A DNA stretch of 64,000 nt from Ureibacillus aquaedulcis (GCF_030418165.1 NZ_JAUHTQ010000001.1:124001-188000), one strand, 5' to 3'; shown: positions 52,208 to 63,299, counted from the stretch's first letter. Numbers and translations are program-made. The notes: generated by a model from the letters alone, not told the origin.

Positions 52208-54352
52208 ATGAATGGATTGCTTATTGCAAATTGGGTATTATTTGCAGCGGTTGTCTTATACGCATTAGGATTATTCTTCTATTTAGTGAAAACACGCTAT
52301 GAATTTATTCAACTTGGCAGAAAAGAAGAGTTCGAGCTAAAGCTAAGAGAACGCATTGGGGATTTGGCAGAAAAAGTTTTTGGACAATCCAAGCTATTGA
52401 AAGATAAAAAAATGGGCTTGGTCCATGTTGCCTTTTTCTATGGCTTCTTGTTGGTTCAATTAGGGGCAATCGATTTGATCTGGAAGGGACTAGCTCCGGG
52501 TTCTCATTTACCGCTTGGTGGATTATATCCGGTATTTACTTTCTTCCAGGAAATTGTTGTATTGGTTATTTTAATTGCGGTGGCTGTCGCGTTTTACCGC
52601 CGCTATATGGAAAAGCTTGTACGACTTAAACGAGGCTTCAAAAACGGATTGGTTTATTTGTTCCTAGCTGTGTTAATGTTTGCCACTTTAATTGGCAATG
52701 GTATGGCACTGATCTGGCATGGACATGCATTGACACTGGCCGAACCCGTTGCTTCCGGGATTGCGTGGCTGTTCCAATGGATGTCGCCAACAGCAGCAGC
52801 GGTTGTATTTTTTGTTATGTGGTGGGCACATCTAGTGGCATTGCTTGCCTTCCTTGTTTATATTCCACAGGGCAAACACTTCCACTTAATAACAGGTACT
52901 GTAAATGCTGTAGTAAATCGGCAAGACCGTATTGGAACACTTCGTCCGATTGACTTTGCTGCATTGGAAGAAGCCGAGAATGAAGCGGATATGCCGGCGT
53001 TGGGTGTCGGTAAGATAACTGATTTCACTCAAAAGCAAATGCTCGACTTATATGCTTGCGTGGAATGTGGCCGCTGTACGAATATGTGTCCGGCAACAGG
53101 TACAGGGAAAATGCTTTCGCCAATGGACCTGATAGTTAAATTGCGTGACCACCTAACTTTCACAGGGGCGGTAACAACAAAACAAAAACCTTGGGTACCA
53201 GCATTTGCATTTAATAATACACAAGGCAATCAACTGGCGATGGCAGCTGGGGCGGAAGGTGCTATTATTGAAAATATCTATAGCCCTTCATTGATTGGGG
53301 ATGTCATCACGGAAGAAGAGATTTGGGCATGTACAACTTGCCGTAACTGTGAAGACCAATGTCCGGTAATGAACGAGCATGTTGATAAGATTATTGACCT
53401 GCGCCGTTATTTAACGATGACGGAAGGAAAAGTAAATTCCGATGCACAACGCGCCATGAATAATATAGAACGTCAAGGAAATCCATGGGGACTTAATCGA
53501 AAAGAAAAAGAAAACTGGCGTGAAATGGACCCATCGATTCCGATTCCGACGGTGAAAGAAGCGAAGAAATCCGGTGAAGGCTTTGAGTATTTATTCTGGG
53601 TTGGTTCCATGGGATCGTTTGATAGCCGCTCACAGAAAATCGCTCTATCCTTTGCCCGTCTAATGAATGAGGCAGGAGTGAAATTTGCGATTTTAGGCAA
53701 TAAAGAGAAGAACTCTGGAGATACACCTCGCCGTTTAGGGAATGAGTTTTTATTCCAGGAGCTTGCCACAGCAAACATCGACGAATTCGTGAAAAATAAC
53801 GTGACGAAAATTGTAACGATTGACCCGCATGCTTATAACATCTTTAAAAACGAGTACAGAGATTTTGGATGGGAAGGGGAAGTATACCATCATACAGAGC
53901 TACTATATGATTTAGTGAATGAAGGTAAACTGACATTAAATCATCGGGTAGATGAAACCATTGTATTCCATGATTCATGCTATTTAGGTCGCTACAATGA
54001 TGTATATGATGCACCGCGTGAAATTCTAAAAGCCATTCCAGGCGTAAATCTTGTCGAGATGGAACGTAACCGTGAAACTGCAATGTGCTGTGGAGCCGGT
54101 GGTGGTCTGATGTGGATGGAAGAACACGTTGGAAACCGAATAAATGTAGCAAGAACAGAACAAGCTCTTGCGACAAACGCATCCGTAATTTCTTCCGGCT
54201 GTCCATACTGCTTAACGATGCTATCGGATGGAACGAAAGCAAAAGAGGTCGAGGAATCAGTTGGCACTTTCGATATCGCCGAGCTCTTGGAACGTTCTGT
54301 ATTCGGCGAAAAAGTGGTTGAAGTGCTCGATGAAAAAGTCGTAGAGGTTTAA
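52208..54352 (+). CDS. fadF: FadF-like membrane iron-sulfur oxidoreductase
   Basis: Protein of 714 residues. Five or six N-terminal membrane helices (NarI-like, to about 220) precede two [4Fe-4S] motifs, CVECGRCTNMCP (about 283) and CTTCRNCEDQCP (about 377), and two CCG domains (HDSCYLGRYN...MCCGAGGG; SSGCPYC). B. subtilis FadF (YwjF) is thought to pass electrons from acyl-CoA dehydrogenases via ETF to menaquinone. It leads the fatty-acid degradation cluster. The start has GGGGGAGAAG ahead. Two identical-looking EKVVEV repeats close the protein. Confidence 0.92.
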   Translation: MNGLLIANWVLFAAVVLYALGLFFYLVKTRYEFIQLGRKEEFELKLRERIGDLAEKVFGQSKLLKDKKMGLVHVAFFYGFLLVQLGAIDLIWKGLAPGSHLPLGGLYPVFTFFQEIVVLVILIAVAVAFYRRYMEKLVRLKRGFKNGLVYLFLAVLMFATLIGNGMALIWHGHALTLAEPVASGIAWLFQWMSPTAAAVVFFVMWWAHLVALLAFLVYIPQGKHFHLITGTVNAVVNRQDRIGTLRPIDFAALEEAENEADMPALGVGKITDFTQKQMLDLYACVECGRCTNMCPATGTGKMLSPMDLIVKLRDHLTFTGAVTTKQKPWVPAFAFNNTQGNQLAMAAGAEGAIIENIYSPSLIGDVITEEEIWACTTCRNCEDQCPVMNEHVDKIIDLRRYLTMTEGKVNSDAQRAMNNIERQGNPWGLNRKEKENWREMDPSIPIPTVKEAKKSGEGFEYLFWVGSMGSFDSRSQKIALSFARLMNEAGVKFAILGNKEKNSGDTPRRLGNEFLFQELATANIDEFVKNNVTKIVTIDPHAYNIFKNEYRDFGWEGEVYHHTELLYDLVNEGKLTLNHRVDETIVFHDSCYLGRYNDVYDAPREILKAIPGVNLVEMERNRETAMCCGAGGGLMWMEEHVGNRINVARTEQALATNASVISSGCPYCLTMLSDGTKAKEVEESVGTFDIAELLERSVFGEKVVEVLDEKVVEV

Positions 54353-54486
54353 TTGGATGGCTTTCGAAGGTTACGAAAATGATGTTTTTCCTAGGAAATT
54401 AAAACTTAATAGAGATAGAACTTGAAATATCAGAAAAATTAAAATTGATTAACAGATTAATATTCTATAAAATATAGATAAATGTA

Positions 54487-54518
54487 AAAAGGGAGTTCTA
54501 AATGGCTCCCCTTTTTAT
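54487..54518 (+). terminator. Intrinsic terminator after fadF
   Basis: Stem AAAAGGGAG and CTCCCCTTTT with a short loop and T run; separates fadF from the thiolase unit. Confidence 0.85.
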
Positions 54519-54527
54519 TAAACATAA

Positions 54528-54545
54528 ACTGAGCGAGCGTTCAGT
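54528..54545 (+). promoter_or_regulatory. Second TetR-type operator, before the thiolase gene
   Basis: ACTGAGCGAGCGTTCAGT, an 18-bp palindrome with one mismatched pair. It shares ACTGA-RYG-NN-CRTTCA with the site in the fadF promoter, so the same regulator, probably the TetR protein at 59180, may bind both. Confidence 0.62.
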
Positions 54546-54679
54546 CGATGGAAGCAGTGCAAAAATCTATTGGGGTTAGGAAATGCAAGAATGCAGTACC
54601 CGTAAAACTACTGTAAGCACCTCAGAAACAACTTTAAAAGACTGTGGGTAAAACTCGAAAATACAAAGGGGATGAAGAT

Positions 54680-55873
54680 TTGGGTAGAACAGTTATTTTA
54701 GAAGGAGCAAGAACACCGTTTGGAAAGTTTGGGGGAACACTTTCGGCATTAACAGCAAGTGATTTGGGAGGAAACGCCATTAAAGCAGCATTGGAAAGAG
54801 CGAATGTCACAGCAGAAGAAGTCAATGAGGTCATTATGGGAACAGTGCTTCAAGCTGGGCAAGGACAAATTCCTTCACGACAAGCTGCACAAAAAGCAGG
54901 AATTCCTTATTCCGTAAAAACAGAGACCATTAATAAAGTATGTGCTTCAGGATTGCGCAGTGTTACTCTAGCCGATCAGCTTATTCGATTGGGAGACGAA
55001 GAAGTGATTGTTGCTGGTGGCATGGAATCTATGTCAAATGCACCTTACTATTTACCAAATGGACGATGGGGTTTGCGTATGGGTGATGCGAAAATGGTAG
55101 ATGGCATGGTGTATGATGGGCTATCCTGTGCTTTCCATCCAAAAAATGTGCATATGGGTACTTATGGGAATGAAACGGCCAATGCATTTGAACTTGCCAG
55201 AGAAACGCAGGATGAGTGGGCGGTTAGAAGTCACCAATTAGCAGTAAAAGCGATGCAAGAGGGGAAATTTGCCGAAGAAATTGCACCAATTGAGATTCAA
55301 GGCAGAAAAGGTGACGTAACGACAGTGGTGGAGGATGAAGCACCTCGTAAAAATTCATCTTTGGAAGCGTTGTCAAAACTGAAACCCGCATTCGATAAAG
55401 ATGGAACAATAACTGCAGGGAATGCACCAGGAATTAATGATGGGGCTTGTGCTCTTGTGTTAATGAGTGAAGAAAAAGCAACCCTGGAAGGCAAAAAGCC
55501 ACTAGCTTATGTATTGGGGCATGCAGAGGTCGGGGTTGAGCCCAAGGATTTTCCACAGACACCGGGACTTGTGATTAACGAGCTGTTAAAGAAAACGAAT
55601 AAAACAATTGAAGACATCGACCTTATCGAAATTAATGAAGCATTTGCCGCTGTGGCTCTTGTTAGCAATCAAATTGCAGGAATAGATGCTGAAAAAGTAA
55701 ATGTTAATGGTGGCGCAGTTGCACTTGGACATCCAATTGGTGCATCTGGTGCAAGAATCATTTTAACTTTAGCTTACGAGTTAAGACGCCGAGGCGGCGG
55801 CGTTGGAATTGCTGCCATTTGTTCAGGCGGCGGGCAAGGGGATGCCATACTGATTGAAGTGCCGAAACGATAA
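54680..55873 (+). CDS. Acetyl-CoA C-acyltransferase (thiolase)
   Basis: Thiolase of 397 residues. The acyl-accepting C88 is in [12 protein letters not shown], with [28 protein letters not shown] and CSGGGQGDA carrying the other catalytic His and Cys. Starts at TTG 54680 ([19 protein letters not shown]), 7 bases after AAAGGGGA; an upstream GTG at 54644 would add residues not seen in the family. It resembles MmgA/acetyl-CoA acetyltransferases and opens the operon with mmgB- and mmgC-like genes. Long- versus short-chain preference is not clear. Confidence 0.9.
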   Translation: MGRTVILEGARTPFGKFGGTLSALTASDLGGNAIKAALERANVTAEEVNEVIMGTVLQAGQGQIPSRQAAQKAGIPYSVKTETINKVCASGLRSVTLADQLIRLGDEEVIVAGGMESMSNAPYYLPNGRWGLRMGDAKMVDGMVYDGLSCAFHPKNVHMGTYGNETANAFELARETQDEWAVRSHQLAVKAMQEGKFAEEIAPIEIQGRKGDVTTVVEDEAPRKNSSLEALSKLKPAFDKDGTITAGNAPGINDGACALVLMSEEKATLEGKKPLAYVLGHAEVGVEPKDFPQTPGLVINELLKKTNKTIEDIDLIEINEAFAAVALVSNQIAGIDAEKVNVNGGAVALGHPIGASGARIILTLAYELRRRGGGVGIAAICSGGGQGDAILIEVPKR

Positions 55874-55945
55874 TTTCATAGAAACACTACGAACTTCCAA
55901 ATAGATTCAAACACGTTCAAACAAAAGTAAGGGGATGAGAGAGCA

Positions 55946-56800
55946 GTGGCGATTCAAAAAGTGATGGTTGTTGGTGCTGGGCAAATGGGGTCAGGGATAG
56001 CTCAAGTTTGTGCACAAGCAGGCTTCGACGTAAAACTGAATGACATGAAGCAGGAGTTTTTCGATCGTGGGCTGGGGGTTATTACAAAAAACCTGGCAAG
56101 AGATGTGGAAAAGGGAAGAAAGACAGAAGAAGAAAAAGAAGCGATACTGGGCCGAATTACAATGTCACTTAGTCTGGAGGACGCACAAGATGCGGATCTG
56201 GTTATAGAAGCGGCAACAGAAAATATGGAGATTAAACAATCCATCTTTAGAGACCTGGATGGCATTGCACCAAAACATGCAATCCTGGCAACGAACACTT
56301 CATCCTTGCCAATAACGGAGATTGCTGCTGTAACAAAACGTCCGGAACATGTGATAGGCATGCACTTTATGAATCCCGTCCCAGTGATGAAGCTTGTTGA
56401 AATCATACGCGGCCTTGCAACGGCAGACGAGGTTTACCATGCAGTAGAAGAAATGACGCGGAAATTATCAAAAACACCAGTTGAAGTAAATGATTTCCCA
56501 GGTTTTATTTCCAACCGTATTTTACTGCCGATGATTAATGAAGCAATCTACGCATTGTATGAAGGGGTGGCGTCCAAGGACGCGATTGATGATGTCATGA
56601 AACTAGGGATGAATCATCCGATGGGGCCGTTGACGCTAGCTGATTTTATTGGCTTGGATACATGTCTCTCAATAATGGAGATCCTGCACGAGGGCTTGGG
56701 AGATAGCAAATACCGTCCATGTCCGCTGCTTCGTAAGTATGTGGCTGCAGGTTGGCTTGGAAAGAAATCCGGCCGTGGGTTCTATGTGTACGAAGACTAG
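55946..56800 (+). CDS. 3-hydroxybutyryl-CoA dehydrogenase (MmgB-like)
   Basis: NAD-dependent 3-hydroxyacyl-CoA dehydrogenase of 284 residues. [22 protein letters not shown] binds [20 protein letters not shown] holds the catalytic His, and [20 protein letters not shown] the Asn. The single-domain length is the short-chain form (MmgB, Hbd). Starts at GTG 55946 after AAGGGGATG. It lies 72 bases after the thiolase and 15 before the acyl-CoA dehydrogenase. Confidence 0.93.
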   Translation: MAIQKVMVVGAGQMGSGIAQVCAQAGFDVKLNDMKQEFFDRGLGVITKNLARDVEKGRKTEEEKEAILGRITMSLSLEDAQDADLVIEAATENMEIKQSIFRDLDGIAPKHAILATNTSSLPITEIAAVTKRPEHVIGMHFMNPVPVMKLVEIIRGLATADEVYHAVEEMTRKLSKTPVEVNDFPGFISNRILLPMINEAIYALYEGVASKDAIDDVMKLGMNHPMGPLTLADFIGLDTCLSIMEILHEGLGDSKYRPCPLLRKYVAAGWLGKKSGRGFYVYED

Positions 56801-56815
56801 TAGGGAGGGGTTTCT

Positions 56816-57961
56816 ATGCATCTAGTATTTACAGAAGAGCAAATGATGATGCGGGATATGGTGCGTCAATTTGCAGAAAGTGAAATAACTCCATTCATCG
56901 ACAACATGGAGCAGGGGGAATTCCCGCATGTAATCCTGAGGAAAATGGGAGAGCTTGGTCTAATGGGCATTACTGTTCCGGAAGAGTATGGCGGAGCAGG
57001 AATGGACTTTACCTCCTATATCCTGGCGATCAATGAACTATCAAAAGTTAGCGCAGTTGTGGGAGTTATCCTTTCCGTGCATACTTCTGTCGGAACGAAC
57101 CCAATTCTATATTTTGGAACAGAGCAACAAAAGAAAAAATATATTCCGAAATTGGCGAGCGGCGGGTATTTAGGTGCGTTTTGCTTGACGGAGCCTGAAG
57201 CGGGGTCAGATGCAGGGGCGTTAAAAACGAAGGCTGTCAAACAGGATGACCATTATGTCCTAAACGGGTCGAAGGTATTTATTACAAACGGTGGAGAAGC
57301 GGATGTATATATTGTCTTTGCTTCAACGAATCCTGCCAGAGGATCCCGAGGAATCTCTGCGTTTATCGTAGAGAAGGATACGCCAGGGTTTATTGTTGGG
57401 AAAGATGAGGAGAAAATGGGGCTTCATGGCTCCAAAACGGTACAGCTTACCTTTGAAAATATGAAAGTGCCGGCAGAGAATTTATTGGGCAATGAAGATG
57501 AAGGCTTTAAAATTGCCATGGCCAACTTAAATATCGGAAGAATCGGCATTTCTGCACAAAGCCTAGGAATCGCACAAGCCGCATTGGAGGCGGCAACAAA
57601 CTATGCCAAAGAACGAATTCAATTCGGAAAGCCGATTGCTGTCAACCAAGGGGTAGGTTTTAAACTGGCGGACATGGCTACGGCAGTAGAAGCCGCAAGA
57701 TTACTGGTATATCGAGCAGCAAATCTCCAATCTCTAGGATTACCTTGTGGCAAAGAAGCATCGATGGCGAAATTGTTCGCCTCCAAAACTGCCGTTAATG
57801 TTTCTACGGAAGCAATCCAAGTATTCGGTGGATACGGCTATACAAAGGATTATCCAGTCGAACGATATTTCCGGGACGCCAAAGTAACAGAAATCTATGA
57901 AGGTACAAGCGAAATCCAAAAAATTGTAATAAGTACCAGGCTCACAAACAATTCCAAATAG
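56816..57961 (+). CDS. Acyl-CoA dehydrogenase (MmgC-like) with repeat-derived C terminus
   Basis: FAD-dependent acyl-CoA dehydrogenase of 381 residues. [37 protein letters not shown] and FITNGGEADVYIVFA build the FAD site; the catalytic base is E362 in ITEIYEGTSEIQ-like EIYEGTSEIQKIVIS. The last residues RLTNNSK and the stop are encoded by a 65-bp dispersed palindrome (57933-57997), so the original C-terminal tail was replaced. Electrons go to ETF and FadF. GGGAGGGG precedes the ATG. Confidence 0.93.
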   Translation: MHLVFTEEQMMMRDMVRQFAESEITPFIDNMEQGEFPHVILRKMGELGLMGITVPEEYGGAGMDFTSYILAINELSKVSAVVGVILSVHTSVGTNPILYFGTEQQKKKYIPKLASGGYLGAFCLTEPEAGSDAGALKTKAVKQDDHYVLNGSKVFITNGGEADVYIVFASTNPARGSRGISAFIVEKDTPGFIVGKDEEKMGLHGSKTVQLTFENMKVPAENLLGNEDEGFKIAMANLNIGRIGISAQSLGIAQAALEAATNYAKERIQFGKPIAVNQGVGFKLADMATAVEAARLLVYRAANLQSLGLPCGKEASMAKLFASKTAVNVSTEAIQVFGGYGYTKDYPVERYFRDAKVTEIYEGTSEIQKIVISTRLTNNSK

Positions 57962-57997
57962 TTGGAGTTGTCCTGAAGCTGTGTGAGTGCCTGGCAC
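57933..57997. repeat. 65-bp palindromic dispersed repeat, copy 2
   Basis: Left arm GTACCAGGCTCACAAACAAT and right arm GTGTGAGTGCCTGGCAC match copy 1 at 23877-23941 in length, ends and left-arm sequence (ACAAACAATTC). Pairing is less perfect than in copy 1. It overlaps the end of the acyl-CoA dehydrogenase gene by 29 bases and lies 39 bases before the next start. Confidence 0.85.
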
Positions 57998-58036
57998 ACA
58001 CACAATACACACATTCAAATAACGGGGGATGGGAAA

Positions 58037-59176
58037 ATGAATTTTCAGTTGTCTGAGGAGCATCAACAATTACGCGCGATGATTCGTGATTTTGCCTTGA
58101 ATGAAGTAGCGCCAACAGCAGGAGAACGTGACGAGGAAGAGCGCTTTGATCGTGAAATTTGGGATAAGATGGCCGAACTTGGGTTAACGGGTATTCCGTG
58201 GCCGGAAGAATACGGAGGGGCAGGGTTTGATTATCTAGCTTATGCAATTGCAGTCGAGGAGCTGTCTCGTGTCTGTGCATCAACAGGCGTAACACTATCG
58301 GCACATACATCTTTGGCAGGCTGGCCAATTTACAGTTTTGGGACTGAGGAACAAAAGCAAAAATACCTTCGCCCAATGGCTGAAGGGAAAAAAATCGGTG
58401 CCTATTGTTTAACAGAAGCTGGCTCTGGTAGTGATGCAGGGGGCATGAAAACAACAGCAAAGCTTGAAGGCGATGAGTACGTATTAAATGGCTCCAAAAT
58501 TTTCATTACCAATGGCGGTATTGCTGATACGTATGTGGTGTTTGCGGTAACAGATCCTGATTCAAAACATAAAGGTACAAGTGCATTTATTGTTGAATCG
58601 AGCTTCCCGGGCTTTGGTGTCGGCAAGAAAGAGAAGAAATTGGGTATTCGTTCATCTCCAACAACGAAAATCATCTTTGATAACTGCCGTGTGCCAAAAG
58701 AAAACCTTCTTGGCAGTGAAGGGGAAGGCTTTATCATTGCCATGAAAACACTGGACGGAGGAAGAAACGGGATTGCTGCGCAGGCAGTCGGAATTGCGCA
58801 AGGTGCGTTAGATGCAGCGACAGAATATGCAAAAGAGCGTGTTCAATTTGGAAAACCGATCCTTGCAAACCAAGGTATCTCTTTTAAGTTGGCAGATATG
58901 GCAACAGCTATAGAAGCGTCCAGACTCTTGACTTACAATGCGGCTTGGCTAGAATCGAATAACCTTCCTTACGGGAAAGAATCGGCAATGGCAAAGCTAA
59001 TGGCAGGCGACACGGCAATGACTGTTACAACCGAGGCAGTGCAAGTGTTTGGCGGCTATGGCTATACAAAAGATTACCCTGTAGAGCGCTATATGCGCGA
59101 TGCAAAGATTACGCAAATTTACGAAGGAACACAAGAGATTCAGCGATTAGTAATCTCTCGTATGATCACGAAGTAA
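58037..59176 (+). CDS. acdA: Acyl-CoA dehydrogenase (AcdA-like)
   Basis: Second acyl-CoA dehydrogenase, 379 residues, closely similar to its neighbour: [52 protein letters not shown], catalytic Glu in [20 protein letters not shown]. The intact ending [10 protein letters not shown] shows what the neighbour lost. ATG 58037 follows GGGGGATGGG; the frame is open further up inside the repeat. Acyl chain preference is unknown; with IcmF nearby, branched short chains are possible. Confidence 0.92.
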   Translation: MNFQLSEEHQQLRAMIRDFALNEVAPTAGERDEEERFDREIWDKMAELGLTGIPWPEEYGGAGFDYLAYAIAVEELSRVCASTGVTLSAHTSLAGWPIYSFGTEEQKQKYLRPMAEGKKIGAYCLTEAGSGSDAGGMKTTAKLEGDEYVLNGSKIFITNGGIADTYVVFAVTDPDSKHKGTSAFIVESSFPGFGVGKKEKKLGIRSSPTTKIIFDNCRVPKENLLGSEGEGFIIAMKTLDGGRNGIAAQAVGIAQGALDAATEYAKERVQFGKPILANQGISFKLADMATAIEASRLLTYNAAWLESNNLPYGKESAMAKLMAGDTAMTVTTEAVQVFGGYGYTKDYPVERYMRDAKITQIYEGTQEIQRLVISRMITK

Positions 59177-59179
59177 TCA

Positions 59180-59818
59180 ATGGCAGAGAGAAATGGAAAG
59201 ATCCTAGTCAAATCATCTATCAAAGATGAAGGTCTCATTGAGATTCGAAGAAGGCAAATTGTTGAAGGAGCGATGAAACTTTTCAAAGAAAAAGGCTTTC
59301 ATCGTGCCACAACAAGGGAAATAGCCAAAGCTGCGGGATTTAGCATCGGGACTTTGTATGAATATATCCGTACAAAAGAAGATGTACTTTATCTGGTTTG
59401 CGACAATATTTATCATCAGGTGATCCAGCGACTATCCCATATTTCTGCAAGCTCCGGAACAATCGAAGAGCTAAAGGAAGCGATCGGACAATACTTTATT
59501 TTAATCGATAGTATGGTAGATGAATTTACGATCATGTACCAGGAAACGAAAACTTTGCCAAAAGAGGCGCAAAGCTACGTTTTAAAAAAAGAGCTAGAGA
59601 TGGTGTCTATTTTTGAAAAAATATTGAAGGCATGTGTACAATCGGGGAGTTTAAAGGTTACAGATAAAGAGGTCTTTCTGGCGGCAAATCATATCGTTGT
59701 TCAGGGGCAAGCATGGGCGTTCCGAAAATGGGCGCTACATAAGCATTTCACTATTAAGGAGTACACCATTGCCCAAACAAAGATGTGCCTGTCCGGGATT
59801 TTACATTTTAAAGAGTAA
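59180..59818 (+). CDS. TetR-family regulator of the fatty-acid cluster
   Basis: TetR/AcrR regulator of 212 residues. The N-terminal HTH spans about 25-70 (RRRQIVEGAMKLFKEKGFHR, ATTREIAKAAGFSIGTLYEY, IRTKEDVLYLVCDN); the C-terminal part is a ligand domain. It starts 3 bases after acdA. By context and by the two palindromes at 52071 and 54528 it is a FadR-like repressor released by acyl-CoA. The N-terminal extension of about 24 basic residues is longer than usual, so a start at a later codon is possible. Confidence 0.88.
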   Translation: MAERNGKILVKSSIKDEGLIEIRRRQIVEGAMKLFKEKGFHRATTREIAKAAGFSIGTLYEYIRTKEDVLYLVCDNIYHQVIQRLSHISASSGTIEELKEAIGQYFILIDSMVDEFTIMYQETKTLPKEAQSYVLKKELEMVSIFEKILKACVQSGSLKVTDKEVFLAANHIVVQGQAWAFRKWALHKHFTIKEYTIAQTKMCLSGILHFKE

Positions 59819-59826
59819 TGCAGTCC

Positions 59827-59876
59827 ACACCGCCAAAAGCATACGTTTGTACGTTGCATGAAGCGGTGTTTTATTT
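59827..59876 (+). terminator. Intrinsic terminator after the TetR gene
   Basis: Stem ACACCGC/GCGGTGT with an inner GCATACGT/ACGTTGC stem and a T-rich tail. Confidence 0.82.
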
Positions 59877-59973
59877 AGAGTGAGAGTCAGGAGTTAAGAA
59901 ATATCAAAATGGGGATGGAAAATTATTATCCTGACGTTTCTTACACATTCACGTTCTTGAAAGGGGTACTAGT

Positions 59974-62900
59974 ATGGTAAATGTTAAGCAAGCTGCCGAT
60001 ACAGTAAAAAAGGGTGTCTATCGTCCAAGACACAATGTGCGTTTTGTAACCGCATCAAGTTTATTTGATGGGCATGACGTTTCAGTGAATATTATGCGAC
60101 GTATTCTGCAGGCAAGTGGGGTAGAGGTGATTCACCTTGGCCATAACCGCTCAGTAGAAGAAGTCGTTAACGCGGCAATACAAGAGGATGCACAAGCAGT
60201 AGCCATTTCCTCCTACCAAGGTGGACATATGGAATACTTTAAATACATGTATGACCTTTTAGCCGAGAAGGGTGCCCCGCATATTAGAATCTACGGCGGC
60301 GGTGGCGGAGTGATTCTGCCTAGAGAAATTAAAGAGCTTCATGAATACGGCATTGCCGGTATTTTCTCTCCTGAAGATGGTATGAAGCTAGGTTTGCAGG
60401 GGATGATTAATAAGCAAATTGAGGAATCGGACTTCTCTACCTTGAAAGGCAACTATATCGAGCTGCTCGAAAAGCTCTCTCCTGATCGCCCTGAAATACT
60501 GGCAAACTTAATTACGGCTGCAGAGCTCGGTGGGGACGGGCAAACGTTCCACCTAATCGAAGAAGCAAGGAAAAGGTCCAAAAACACACCTGTTTTAGGG
60601 ATTACAGGTACGGGCGGAGCAGGAAAATCTTCTTTAACGGATGAATTAATTCGTCGATTTTTGCGTGAATTTCCGGACAAAAAGATGGCCATTGTTTCGG
60701 TGGATCCTACAAAGCAAAAAACCGGGGGGGCTTTGCTGGGAGACCGAATTCGCATGAATGCCATTTTTGACCAGCGCGTTTATATGCGAAGTTTAGCAAC
60801 ACGGGGTTCTAGAACAGAGCTATCCGCTTCTATTGGCGATGTACTGGATATTGTGAAGGCAGCTGGTTTTGATTTCATCGTCGTAGAAACAAGTGGGATT
60901 GGGCAAGGTGATGCGGAAATCACCAAATATACCGACCTTTCGATGTACGTGATGACGAGTGAATTTGGTGCGCCAACCCAGCTGGAGAAAATCGACATGA
61001 TTGACTATGCAGATTTAATCGTCATCAATAAGTTTGAACGCAAGGGTTCCGAGGATGCGCTTCGTCAGGTACAGAAGCAATATCAACGATCACATGAGCT
61101 ATGGTCTGAGGATTTGGATAAAATGCCGGTCTACGGTACGATTGCCAGCCAGTTCAATGATAAAGGAACGAACTCCTTGTTTGCGGCACTGGTTACCAAA
61201 ATTAACGAAAAGTTCAGCTTTGACTGGAAAACCTCCTATGAGCTATTTGTGAAAACGCAAAAACAAGATGTGATTATCCCGAATAATCGCCGTTATTATT
61301 TGCGAGAAATTGCCGATACAGTCCGGAATTATCATAAAAAGGCTGCCCAACAGGTCGAGTTGGCACGCAAATTATATCAACTAGAAGGAACAATGGAGCA
61401 AATCCGTGAAAAAACACCGGATGATGCTTTAGTAAAATCGCTCGAATCTCTGGCAGATAGTGTTAAAGGTGAATTATCAGCTGAGTCAAAACGAATCCTT
61501 CAGAACTGGGAGAGTATCAAACAATCCTATGCGAGTGAAGAATTTGTAACGAAAGTAAGAGATAAAGAAATCCGGACTTTATTAAAAACGACATCCTTAT
61601 CAGGAACGAAAATTCCAAAAGTAGCACTACCAAAATATAAGGACTACGGCGAAATCCTGCGATGGGTGTATGCGGAAAATGTTCCGGGAGAATTTCCTTA
61701 TACAGCAGGTGTATTTCCATTCAAGAGAGAAGGGGAGGACCCAAAACGTCAATTTGCCGGAGAAGGTACACCGGAAAGAACCAACAAACGGTTCCATTAT
61801 TTATCGAAAGATGATGATGCAAAACGACTTTCCACAGCCTTTGACTCAGTTACTTTATATGGCGAAGACCCGGATTACCGCCCGGATATTTACGGGAAGG
61901 TCGGCGAATCGGGAGTAAGTATTTGTACATTGGACGATATGAAAAAGTTATATGCAGGCTTTGATTTATGTGCACCTTCCACATCGGTTTCAATGACCAT
62001 CAACGGCCCCGCACCAATTATTTTGGCAATGTTTATGAATACGGCGATCGACCAGCAGGTACAGCTGAAAGAAGAAGAACTTGGCCGACAACTGACAGTA
62101 GAAGAGTTTACTGAAGTGCGCAGCAAGACATTGCAGGTTGTGCGCGGAACGGTGCAGGCAGATATTTTGAAAGAAGATCAAGGCCAGAACACATGTATCT
62201 TCTCAACTGAATTTGCCCTGCGAATGATGGGGGACATCCAGGCATACTTCATTGACCAAAAAGTACGCAATTATTACTCGGTGTCCATATCCGGCTATCA
62301 TATTGCCGAAGCAGGAGCAAACCCGATATCCCAGCTGGCATTTACACTAGCGAATGGCTTTACGTATGTTGAATACTATTTAAGCCGAGGAATGAAAATA
62401 GATGATTTTGCACCGAATCTTTCATTCTTCTTCTCTAACGGACTAGACCCCGAATATACAGTAATTGGCCGGGTTGCGCGCAGAATTTGGTCCACTGTCA
62501 TGCGTGATAAGTATAATGCAAATGAACGTTCACAAAAATTAAAATATCATGTTCAAACATCAGGTCGTTCACTGCACGCGCAAGAAATTGACTTTAATGA
62601 TATTCGCACTACTTTACAAGCCTTAATGGCCCTGCAGGATAACTGTAATTCCCTTCATACAAATGCCTATGATGAAGCCATTACTACACCTACGGAAGAG
62701 TCGGTGAGACGCGCAATGGCGATTCAGATGATCATTACAAAAGAACATGGGTTATCCAAAAACGAAAACCCACTGCAAGGTTCATTTATTGTAGAAGAAT
62801 TAACAGATTTAGTGGAAAACGCGGTACTGGAAGAGTTTGAACGAATGAATGATCGTGGAGGAGTTCTTGGGGCGATGGAGACTCAATATCAACGCGGGAA

Positions 62901-63249
62901 AATCCAAGAGGAATCCATGTATTATGAGCATCTTAAGCATTCGGGCGAGCTGCCGATCATCGGGGTCAATATGTATTTAAACCCGAATCCTCCTTCGGCA
63001 GAAAGCATCAATAGTATGGAAATAGCGCGTGCCTCAAAAGAGGAAAAAGAATTACAAATTCATAATTTGCAAGCTTTCCAAGCACGTCACCAAACGGAGT
63101 GCGAAGCTTCCCTAAATAAGCTTAAAGAAGTTGCCCTGACTGGCGGCAATATTTTCGAACAGCTTATGGAAACAGTCCAAGTAGCAAGTCTTGGCCAAAT
63201 TACCAGAGCCTTGTATGAGGTTGGTGGGCAATACAGAAGAAATATGTAA
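59974..63249 (+). CDS. icmF: Fused isobutyryl-CoA mutase IcmF
   Basis: Fusion protein of 1091 residues interconverting isobutyryl-CoA and butyryl-CoA with adenosylcobalamin. Residues about 20-145 are the B12-binding domain ([14 protein letters not shown]34 cobalt ligand; [12 protein letters not shown]). About 200-420 is the MeaI-like G-protein chaperone (Walker [10 protein letters not shown] at 212-220, [26 protein letters not shown] base loop). The C-terminal 550 residues are the mutase barrel ([28 protein letters not shown]). It links valine-type branched acyl-CoA to beta-oxidation. Separate transcription unit with its own terminator. Confidence 0.97.
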   Translation: MVNVKQAADTVKKGVYRPRHNVRFVTASSLFDGHDVSVNIMRRILQASGVEVIHLGHNRSVEEVVNAAIQEDAQAVAISSYQGGHMEYFKYMYDLLAEKGAPHIRIYGGGGGVILPREIKELHEYGIAGIFSPEDGMKLGLQGMINKQIEESDFSTLKGNYIELLEKLSPDRPEILANLITAAELGGDGQTFHLIEEARKRSKNTPVLGITGTGGAGKSSLTDELIRRFLREFPDKKMAIVSVDPTKQKTGGALLGDRIRMNAIFDQRVYMRSLATRGSRTELSASIGDVLDIVKAAGFDFIVVETSGIGQGDAEITKYTDLSMYVMTSEFGAPTQLEKIDMIDYADLIVINKFERKGSEDALRQVQKQYQRSHELWSEDLDKMPVYGTIASQFNDKGTNSLFAALVTKINEKFSFDWKTSYELFVKTQKQDVIIPNNRRYYLREIADTVRNYHKKAAQQVELARKLYQLEGTMEQIREKTPDDALVKSLESLADSVKGELSAESKRILQNWESIKQSYASEEFVTKVRDKEIRTLLKTTSLSGTKIPKVALPKYKDYGEILRWVYAENVPGEFPYTAGVFPFKREGEDPKRQFAGEGTPERTNKRFHYLSKDDDAKRLSTAFDSVTLYGEDPDYRPDIYGKVGESGVSICTLDDMKKLYAGFDLCAPSTSVSMTINGPAPIILAMFMNTAIDQQVQLKEEELGRQLTVEEFTEVRSKTLQVVRGTVQADILKEDQGQNTCIFSTEFALRMMGDIQAYFIDQKVRNYYSVSISGYHIAEAGANPISQLAFTLANGFTYVEYYLSRGMKIDDFAPNLSFFFSNGLDPEYTVIGRVARRIWSTVMRDKYNANERSQKLKYHVQTSGRSLHAQEIDFNDIRTTLQALMALQDNCNSLHTNAYDEAITTPTEESVRRAMAIQMIITKEHGLSKNENPLQGSFIVEELTDLVENAVLEEFERMNDRGGVLGAMETQYQRGKIQEESMYYEHLKHSGELPIIGVNMYLNPNPPSAESINSMEIARASKEEKELQIHNLQAFQARHQTECEASLNKLKEVALTGGNIFEQLMETVQVASLGQITRALYEVGGQYRRNM

Positions 63250-63251
63250 TG

Positions 63252-63299
63252 AAAACGCGCTTGCTTTTGAAACGGCAATCAAAAGCGGGCGTGTTTTTT
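63252..63299 (+). terminator. Intrinsic terminator after icmF
   Basis: Stem AAAACGCGCTTGCTTTTG and CAAAAGCGGGCGTGTTTT (mismatches only at two pairs), then a T run. Confidence 0.92.

Noticed and set aside
57983-58036. Longer N terminus of acdA through the palindromic repeat
   Set aside because: Would add repeat-encoded residues; ATG 58037 has a strong site and the family start MNFQLSEEH.
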